Source: UBA5189 sp040389445
GTDB lineage: Bacteria > Chloroflexota > Limnocylindria > Limnocylindrales > CSP1-4
NCBI GenBank assembly: GCA_040389445.1
Contig: JAZJZX010000022.1
Location: forward strand, 1 to 64,000
Reading direction: 5' to 3'
Length of the DNA: 64,000 nt
Below, piece after piece: positions 58,216 to 64,000 of this stretch. The notes beneath the pieces were generated by a model. The model did no database searches, was not told the origin of the DNA, and saw only the letters and a list, made by a program, of their open reading frames with translations. The translations under genes and the position numbers were made by a program. Positions within the stretch are counted from its first letter, which is position 1. Each line of letters begins with the position of its first letter.

Positions 58216-59466
58216 ATGAGTGACCGAATCAAGGTCCTGATCGTCGACGACATCCTCGAGACGCGTGACCACCTGTCGAAGCTGCTCAGCTTCGAGGCGG
58301 ATATCGACGTCGTGGGTGTTGCCGCGTCCGGGGCCGAGGCGATCGAGCGCGCGGTGGCGCTCGCGCCGGATGTGGTCCTCATGGACATCAACATGCCCGA
58401 CATGGATGGAATCGCGGCGACCGAGCTGCTGGCGGCGAAGTGCCCGTCGGCCTCGGTCGTGATGATGTCCGTGCAGGGAGAGGCGGACTACCTCCGCCGA
58501 TCGATGCTGGCGGGAGCGCGCGAGTTCCTGGTCAAGCCGTTCAGTTCCGACGAGCTCAATGCCTCCATCCGACAGGTGTGGACGCGAGAGCGGGACAAGA
58601 TGTCGCGCATGGGGATCTCGGCCGCCGCGGCGGCACCGCCGCCACCGCCCACGCCACGTGTCGATGCCGGCCGGGTCGTGGCCGTGTTCAGCCCGAAGGG
58701 AGGCGTCGGTCGGACCACCGTCGCCGTCAACCTCGCGGTCGCAGCGGCATCCATGGGCGGCAAGCGTGTCGCCCTCATGGACGGATCGTTCCAGTTCGGC
58801 GACGTGGGCGTTCTCCTGAACCTGAACCCGAAGAACAAGTCCATTGCCGACCTCGTGCCCGAGCTCGATGCCGGCGAGATCGAGTCGATCGACACATTCA
58901 TCATCGAACACTCGTCGGGCGTCCGGGTCCTGCTGGCCCCGCCGACGCCGGAGGCCGCCGAGCACGTCACCGCCAGCCACGCCAAGCGTATCGTGGAGCG
59001 CCTGCGGGCCGAGCATGACCTGACGGTGGTGGATTGCCCTGCGACCTTCAACGATGCGACGCTTGCCATCCTGGACGAGGCGGACGTCATCCTGACGCTC
59101 CTCAGCCTCGAGATCACGAGCATCAAGAACATGCGCCTGTTCATGGAGGTTGCGGAGCAGCTCGGATACGGCCCGAACAAGCTGCACATCGTCCTGAACC
59201 GGGCCGATTCGGCACTCGGGATCCGCGTTGCGGATGTCGAGCATTCCATCGGCCGCAAGGTGCAACACTCGATCGTCAGCGACGGCCGGAGCGTGGTCTA
59301 CGCGCTCAACCGCGGCGTGCCGTTCTTCCTCAGCAATCGCGAGGCCCTTGTCTCGCAGGACATCTTCCGTTTGGCGACCGCGCTCGTCGGCTCGGACAAC
59401 CCTGCCGGCGTGACCACAACGACCACCAAGGCCGCAGCGAAGAAGTCGCTGTTCGCGTGGCGGTGA
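58216..59466 (+). CDS. cpaE: CpaE/TadZ-like protein: receiver domain plus MinD-type ATPase
   Basis: 416 residues. Residues 1-125 are a response-regulator receiver with VLIVDDILETRD, phosphoacceptor Asp in VVLMDINMPDMDG and Lys in EFLVKPFSSDE. A Pro-rich linker leads to a ParA/MinD ATPase with deviant Walker A SPKGGVGRTTVAVN (signature Lys present; Arg replaces the usual P-loop Lys) and VVDCPATFNDATLAIL. It positions the Tad machine in the cell. Unlike many CpaE proteins its receiver keeps the phosphorylation site, so it could be a real phosphorelay target. Confidence 0.9.
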   Translation: MSDRIKVLIVDDILETRDHLSKLLSFEADIDVVGVAASGAEAIERAVALAPDVVLMDINMPDMDGIAATELLAAKCPSASVVMMSVQGEADYLRRSMLAGAREFLVKPFSSDELNASIRQVWTRERDKMSRMGISAAAAAPPPPPTPRVDAGRVVAVFSPKGGVGRTTVAVNLAVAAASMGGKRVALMDGSFQFGDVGVLLNLNPKNKSIADLVPELDAGEIESIDTFIIEHSSGVRVLLAPPTPEAAEHVTASHAKRIVERLRAEHDLTVVDCPATFNDATLAILDEADVILTLLSLEITSIKNMRLFMEVAEQLGYGPNKLHIVLNRADSALGIRVADVEHSIGRKVQHSIVSDGRSVVYALNRGVPFFLSNREALVSQDIFRLATALVGSDNPAGVTTTTTKAAAKKSLFAWR

Positions 59467-59509
59467 GCATCAAGACACGGCCCTCGGGGGCGAGGAAGGG
59501 GTGGTGGCT

Positions 59510-60913
59510 ATGTCCCTGCTGAAGCGTATCGAGAGCGCGCGACCGGGTCAGGAACCCGGCGCCGGCTCGAATGTGCCCGTACCGGCCGGGCCGCCCGGCG
59601 GCAGCGTCAACACGCCGACGCCGTCGCAGTCGCAGCGGCTGTCGTCGCAGGCTCCCGTCCGCGAGTCCTTCCGCGACGTCAAGTTCCGGATCCAGAGCCG
59701 CGTCATCCAGGATCTGGATCCCAAGCTCGACCTCTCGAACCAGGTCGAGGTCCGTCGCCAGATCGAGGAGATCTTCGGCAAGGTCATCGACGAGGAGGGC
59801 CTGGCCCTCACGCGCGCCGAACGCGTCCGGATGCTGGAGCAGATCACCGATGAGATCATCGGTCTCGGCCCGCTCGAGCCGCTCCTCCGGGACGAATCCG
59901 TCTCTGAAATCATGGTCAACGGCCCTCGCCAGGTCTACATCGAGCGCTCGGGCAAGCTCGAACTGACCAACGTCGTGTTCCAGAATGACGACCACGTCAT
60001 GCGGATCATCGATCGGATCATCGCTCCGATCGGCCGTCGCGTGGACGAGTCGTCGCCGATGGTCGACGCCCGTCTCACCGACGGGTCCCGCGTCAACGCG
60101 ATCATCCCGCCGCTGTCACTCGTCGGTCCGGTCATCACCATCCGGAAGTTCGCGGCCACCCCCTTCACCGTGGACGACCTGATCCGGTTCGGCACCGCGA
60201 CCCCCGAGATGTTCGAGTTCCTCCGGGCCTGCGTGGAGGCCCGCCTGAACGGCTTCGTCTCCGGCGGCACCGGGTCGGGCAAGACGACCACCCTGAACGT
60301 GCTGTCGTCGTTCATTCCGAACGACGAGCGAATCGTGACGATCGAGGACGCCGCCGAGCTCCAGCTTCGGCAGGAGCACGTGGTGACCCTCGAGTCTCGC
60401 CCGCCCAACATCGAGGGCAAGGGTGCCATCCCGATCCGTGAGCTGGTCCGCAACGCCCTGCGCATGCGGCCCGACCGGATCGTGGTCGGGGAGTGTCGAT
60501 CCGGCGAGGCCCTGGACATGCTCCAGGCCATGAACACCGGCCACGACGGTTCGCTGTCCACGGGCCATGCCAACACTCCGCGCGACATGTTGTCCCGCCT
60601 CGAGACCATGGTCCTCATGGCCGGCGTGGACCTTCCGGTTCGCGCCATCCGCGAGCAGATCGCCTCGGCCGTGGACATCATCGTCCACCAGGCTCGCCTG
60701 AAGGACGGCACGCGACGCATCACCCACATCACCGAGGTCCAGGGCATGGAGGGTGATGTCATCGTCATGCAGGACGTCTTCGTCTTCGAGCAGACCGGCG
60801 TGATCGACGGGAAGATCCAGGGCCGGCTCAAGCCGACCGGCATCCGACCGAAGTTCGTCGAGCGGTTCGAGTCCCAGGGCATCCACCTGCCCCAGGCCGT
60901 CTTCGGGTTCTAG
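59510..60913 (+). CDS. cpaF: CpaF/TadA-type secretion ATPase
   Basis: 467 residues. N-terminal linker region with KVIDEEGLALTRAERVRML, then LLRDESVSEIMVNGPRQVYIER, Walker A GGTGSGKTTTLNVL, the Asp box TIEDAAELQL, and the VGECRSGEALDMLQAMNTGHDGS Walker B/His box region. It powers pilus extension and perhaps retraction. ATG 59510 is chosen; GTG 59501 three codons earlier is equally near the GAGGAAGG ribosome site. Confidence 0.94.
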   Translation: MSLLKRIESARPGQEPGAGSNVPVPAGPPGGSVNTPTPSQSQRLSSQAPVRESFRDVKFRIQSRVIQDLDPKLDLSNQVEVRRQIEEIFGKVIDEEGLALTRAERVRMLEQITDEIIGLGPLEPLLRDESVSEIMVNGPRQVYIERSGKLELTNVVFQNDDHVMRIIDRIIAPIGRRVDESSPMVDARLTDGSRVNAIIPPLSLVGPVITIRKFAATPFTVDDLIRFGTATPEMFEFLRACVEARLNGFVSGGTGSGKTTTLNVLSSFIPNDERIVTIEDAAELQLRQEHVVTLESRPPNIEGKGAIPIRELVRNALRMRPDRIVVGECRSGEALDMLQAMNTGHDGSLSTGHANTPRDMLSRLETMVLMAGVDLPVRAIREQIASAVDIIVHQARLKDGTRRITHITEVQGMEGDVIVMQDVFVFEQTGVIDGKIQGRLKPTGIRPKFVERFESQGIHLPQAVFGF

Positions 60914-60935
60914 GGCAGGTCGGAGGAACATCGAA

Positions 60936-61946
60936 GTGACCAGCATCACCCTCGTCATCGCCGCCATCGCTGCGGTTGCGATCCTCCTGATCGCGGTCGG
61001 CATCGCGTCGAGCGGCAGCGGGTCGGGCGTCACCGCCCGACTTGAGCGCTACGCCTCCGGACGCCCCGAACAGCAGAAGAAGGGCCGGCCCGATGGCCTG
61101 GCCGACCTGCTCGCCCAGAGCGCGGCACTCGCGACGCTCAACCGGGCGGTCGAGCAGCGGGACTTTGGTGCCAACCTCGCCCGCGAGCTGGCACGGGCCG
61201 ACCTGAAGCTCAAGGTGTCGGAGTACCTCGGCATCTGGGCGGCAACCACCTTCGGCACACCGATTGCGTTCTTCCTCCTCGGGTTCGTGATCACGAGCCT
61301 GCAGACCCCGATCGCGCTCATCGGCGGAGTGCTCCTCGGGTTCATGGCCCCGCGGATCTGGCTGGGCCGTCGGAAGTCGGGTCGGCTGAACGCGTTCAAC
61401 AAGCAGCTTCCCGACACCATCACGCTCGTTGCCAACGCGCTGCGGGCCGGCTCATCGTTCCTCCAGGCCATCGAGCTCGTGGTCCGTGAGTCGCGTCCAC
61501 CGGTCGCCACGGAGTTCGGCCGGGTCATCCGCGAGGTCAACCTCGGTCTGCCCTTCGATACGGCCATGGACAACATGGTCCGCCGGATGCGCTCCGACGA
61601 TTTCGAGCTGATGGCGACCGCGATCAACATCCAGCACTCCGTCGGCGGCAACCTTGCCGAAATCCTCGACTCGATCGCCTTCACGATCCGCGAGCGCGTC
61701 CGGATCAAGGGCGAGATCCGAACCCTGACGGCGCAGCAGCGCCTGTCCGGCTACGTGGTGGGCCTGCTGCCCTTCGGGCTTGCCGGATTCATCTACATCG
61801 CGGCACCGACGTTCTTCGATCCGATGTTCGATGACGCGGTCGCGGTGGGCGGGTTGCCGGCCGGCGTGATCATCCTGGGCTTCGGCGTCCTGATGATGAT
61901 GATCGGCTTCTTTGCCATCCAGAAGATCGTGGACATCGAGGTCTAG
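60936..61946 (+). CDS. tadB: Tad platform protein TadB
   Basis: 336 residues with helices at the N-terminus, mid-protein (about 105-145) and C-terminus, and a T2SSF domain (LPDTITLVANALRAGSSFLQAIELV and SVGGNLAEILDSIAFTIRERVRI). Inner-membrane platform for the pilus motor. GTG start with GGAGGAA upstream, 22 bp after cpaF. Confidence 0.93.
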   Translation: MTSITLVIAAIAAVAILLIAVGIASSGSGSGVTARLERYASGRPEQQKKGRPDGLADLLAQSAALATLNRAVEQRDFGANLARELARADLKLKVSEYLGIWAATTFGTPIAFFLLGFVITSLQTPIALIGGVLLGFMAPRIWLGRRKSGRLNAFNKQLPDTITLVANALRAGSSFLQAIELVVRESRPPVATEFGRVIREVNLGLPFDTAMDNMVRRMRSDDFELMATAINIQHSVGGNLAEILDSIAFTIRERVRIKGEIRTLTAQQRLSGYVVGLLPFGLAGFIYIAAPTFFDPMFDDAVAVGGLPAGVIILGFGVLMMMIGFFAIQKIVDIEV

Positions 61947-61950
61947 CGCG

Positions 61951-62880
61951 ATGCCCCTTGCCCTTGCCGCCGCCGCCCTTGTGGCGATCGCCATCCTGCT
62001 CATCGCCTACGGGATTGCGGGCTCCGGGTCCGTGGATCCGGTTCAGGCTCGACTGATTCAACTCGGGACGATGCAGGCCAGGAGCCTCGAGGAGCTCGAG
62101 CTCCAGCAGCCGTTCTTCGACCGCACCGTCAAGCCGCTGCTGACCCAGCTGTCCTCGTGGGTGGCGAAGATCACCTCGTCCAACTTCACCGAACGCACGG
62201 AGAAGCGCCTGGCCCTCGCGGGCAACCCGGGTGAGATGCGGACCGCCGACTGGCTCGGCATCAAGGCCATCAGTTCCGTGGTCGTGGCCGCGATCCTGTT
62301 TCTGCTGTTCGGCCTTCTCGGGCAGAACATCCTCGGGGGCATCGCCCTCGGCGTGGTGGGGATCGGGATCGGCTACATCGTTCCGGAGTTCTGGCTCGGC
62401 GGTCGCGTCAAGAAGCGCCGGAGGGCCATCCTGCTCCAGATCCCGGACGCCCTGGACCTGCTGACCATCTCCGTTCGTGCCGGCCTCGGCTTCGACGCCG
62501 CTCTCGGCAAGGTGGTCGAGAAGATGAACGGCCCGCTCATCGACGAGTTCCGTCGGGCGCTGGCAGAAGTCCGCGTCGGCAAGGTGCGCCGCGACGCGCT
62601 TCGCGACATCATTCCGCGCACCGAGGTTCAGCCCTTGACGAACTTCGTCGGGGCGATCATCCAGGCCGAGCAACTCGGCGTGTCCATCTCCAAGGTGCTC
62701 CAGGTCCAGTCCGAGCAGCTGCGAATCGAGCGGCGACAGCGCGCCGAGGAGCAGGCGGCCCAGGCGCCGATCAAGATGCTCTTCCCGCTGGTCGGGTGCA
62801 TCTTCCCGTCGCTGTTCATCGTCATTCTCGGTCCGGCGATCATCCTCATCGTCGCCAACCTCGGCGCCACGACCCGGTAG
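61951..62880 (+). CDS. tadC: Tad platform protein TadC
   Basis: 309 residues, second T2SSF protein, with IPDALDLLTISVRAGLGFDAALGKVVEKM and QAEQLGVSISKVLQVQSEQLRIERRQRAEE. Pairs with TadB. It starts 4 bp after the tadB stop. No prepilin peptidase (TadV), secretin or TadE/F minor pilin follows in the window, so these lie elsewhere or, for a monoderm, the secretin is absent. Confidence 0.93.
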   Translation: MPLALAAAALVAIAILLIAYGIAGSGSVDPVQARLIQLGTMQARSLEELELQQPFFDRTVKPLLTQLSSWVAKITSSNFTERTEKRLALAGNPGEMRTADWLGIKAISSVVVAAILFLLFGLLGQNILGGIALGVVGIGIGYIVPEFWLGGRVKKRRRAILLQIPDALDLLTISVRAGLGFDAALGKVVEKMNGPLIDEFRRALAEVRVGKVRRDALRDIIPRTEVQPLTNFVGAIIQAEQLGVSISKVLQVQSEQLRIERRQRAEEQAAQAPIKMLFPLVGCIFPSLFIVILGPAIILIVANLGATTR

Positions 62881-62886
62881 CCCGCC

Positions 62887-63246
62887 ATGGGCGCTCACAA
62901 CCTGACGCGCGGTACCGTCCTGGCCGACCGCCTCGAGGTCGCCGAGACGCTGTGGGCGCGGTTCATGGGCCTGATGGGGCGGCGTTCGCTCCCCGCAGGC
63001 GCGGGACTCTGGCTGACCGGCACGAACGGGATCCACATGTTCTTCATGCGGTTCCCGATCGATGTCGTCTTTCTCGGCAGACCGGGGGCCGACGGACACC
63101 GCCCGGTCCTGGCGACGCGACGCGCCGTTCCGCCCTGGGTGGGCCTCGTGCCCCTGATTCGCGGCGCGGACGGCTGTCTGGAACTCCCGGTAGGCACGAT
63201 CGACGATTCCGGAACCACGCGGGGGGATCGCGTCCAGATCTCGTAG
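62887..63246 (+). CDS. DUF192 family protein
   Basis: 119 residues with the family core LWARFMGLMGRRSLPAGAGLWL, GIHMFFMRFPIDVVFLG and a C-terminal CLELPVGTIDDSGTTRGDRVQI. A small beta-rich protein, function unknown. It lies 6 bp after tadC, as DUF192 genes often do beside Tad or secretion loci, and probably shares their transcript. Confidence 0.9.
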   Translation: MGAHNLTRGTVLADRLEVAETLWARFMGLMGRRSLPAGAGLWLTGTNGIHMFFMRFPIDVVFLGRPGADGHRPVLATRRAVPPWVGLVPLIRGADGCLELPVGTIDDSGTTRGDRVQIS

Positions 63247-63270
63247 CGGCAGACGGAAGGAGGCCTCGCG

Positions 63271-64000
63271 ACGGATAGCAGGAACGGGCCCCGTGCCTCC
63301 GAGCCGGCCATTCGGTGGCCTCGGCCATCGCTCACGATCCTCGTGCTCGCCGTCATCGGAGCCGTGCTGCTCACCGTGGTCGCCGTCACCGCATGGCCGA
63401 CCTTTGGCGACGAGCAGGCGTATTGGGCGGCGGCCCAGCGCCTCGTGGCCGGTGAACCACTCTACGACGTCAGCGCCGCGGCGAACCAGCCGTACGCTTT
63501 CTGGTATCCCCCGATCGTTGCCCAGGTTCTGTCACCCTTCACCCTGATCCTGTCGCCGGCCGCGTTCACGATCCTGTGGACGGGTCTGCTGCTCGCCTGC
63601 ATGTGGCTGCTCGCGGGTCGCAACGTGTTCGTGGCCCTTGCGCTCGTGGCGTTTCTTCCGGTGGCCCTCGAGCTTCGCGTGCGCAACGTTCACATCGTCG
63701 TTGCGCTGCTGACAGTGCTCGCGCTTCGCCGGTCGTGGGCGTTCTGGATTCCGGCGGTTGCCTTGAAGATCGCTCCGTTGGTCGGACCGATCTACCTGCT
63801 GGCGGCAGGGCGTCGCCGTGAGGCGGCCCTGGCGACCGCGCTCGGGCTGGCCGTGCTCGCCGTGAGCGTGGCTCTTTCACCCGCCGCGTGGGTCGATTTC
63901 GGCGCGGTCGTGTCCGGACGTGCCGGCTCCGACATCGGAGGTCTGCCGGGCCTCCCCTATGCGGTTCGGCTGGCGGCGGGCATCCTCCTGGCCGTGATCG
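63271..64000 (+). CDS. GT87-like membrane glycosyltransferase, cut by the window end; possible ACG start
   Basis: At least 243 residues with about eight helices seen. GDEQAYWAAAQRLVAGEPLYDV and QPYAFWYPPIVAQVLSPF match the GT87/DUF2029 loop, and LELRVRNVHIVVALLTVLAL the later block. GGAAGGAGG ends 7 bases before an in-frame ACG (63271), with no ATG/GTG/TTG until GTG 63343, which would cut away the first basic segment and part of helix 1. A rare ACG start, or a sequence error in an ATG, is the best reading. Confidence 0.75.

Overview
The window is a very GC-rich, gene-dense bacterial chromosome segment, a scaffold with two 100-N gaps. The mix of an A2-type cytochrome oxidase, a Tad/Flp pilus locus with a receiver-fused CpaE, a Gram-positive-style LexA box (GAAC-N4-GTTC), many GT87/GT39 membrane glycosyltransferases, a large STAND-TPR-BTAD regulator and widespread leaderless promoters suggests a member of the Chloroflexota (Limnocylindria-like). 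This placement is inference; there is no rRNA or other decisive marker here, and I recognised no tRNA, CRISPR array, transposase or prophage.

Layout. 0.4-23 kb holds the whole histidine-degradation route in pieces: hutI-ftcD, hutU, hutH and then fchA-folD-fhs-ahcY-like. HutH, HutU, HutI and FtcD take histidine to glutamate plus formimino-THF; FchA, FolD and Fhs can pass the one-carbon unit on to formate with ATP formation. Between them lie a cupredoxin-coxII-coxI-coxIII operon facing a NarL-type two-component pair, a small lipoprotein, a GNAT enzyme with NPF repeats, a DedA protein and two MFS transporters. 22.8-28.6 kb is a DNA repair/replication block: an SOS-controlled DUF6504 gene, dinB, rplI with a DUF1232 gene, lexA with a textbook self-repressed promoter, and dnaB.

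29.8-35.1 kb is the most unusual part. A 1,144-residue STAND ATPase-TPR-winged helix-BTAD regulator is followed by a strong promoter, a structured leader RNA ending in an intrinsic terminator, then two tiny genes with the same C-terminal pentapeptide TLKGF (10 residues, and 32 residues with a signal-like hydrophobic segment), then a membrane HD-GYP protein. This looks like a peptide-signalling or peptide-controlled regulatory cassette that I do not recognise. Base composition falls visibly across the second half of the regulator and up to the HD-GYP gene.

35-54 kb is mostly cell-envelope glycan biosynthesis: a DUF5317-MFS fusion, a PIG-L deacetylase, GT4, GT2, GT87, GT39 and PIG-V-like enzymes, a BioF2-type acyltransferase and an EamA exporter, in tightly coupled operons with 4-bp stop/start overlaps. 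53.7-62.9 kb carries a histidine kinase/response regulator pair, a kinase-like protein with a degenerate ATPase domain, two near-identical Flp pilins, and cpaB-cpaE-cpaF-tadB-tadC. A DUF192 gene and a partial GT87 gene close the window.

Two global features recur. First, at least ten genes have a TAnnnT -10 box only 6-9 bases before the start codon, implying leaderless mRNAs; this fixes many start calls. Second, intergenic spaces often hold short GC-rich tandem arrays, each with its own unit length (14, 19, 27-29, 31-32, 39 bp); one array coincides with an assembly gap and the other gap lies in a coding repeat.
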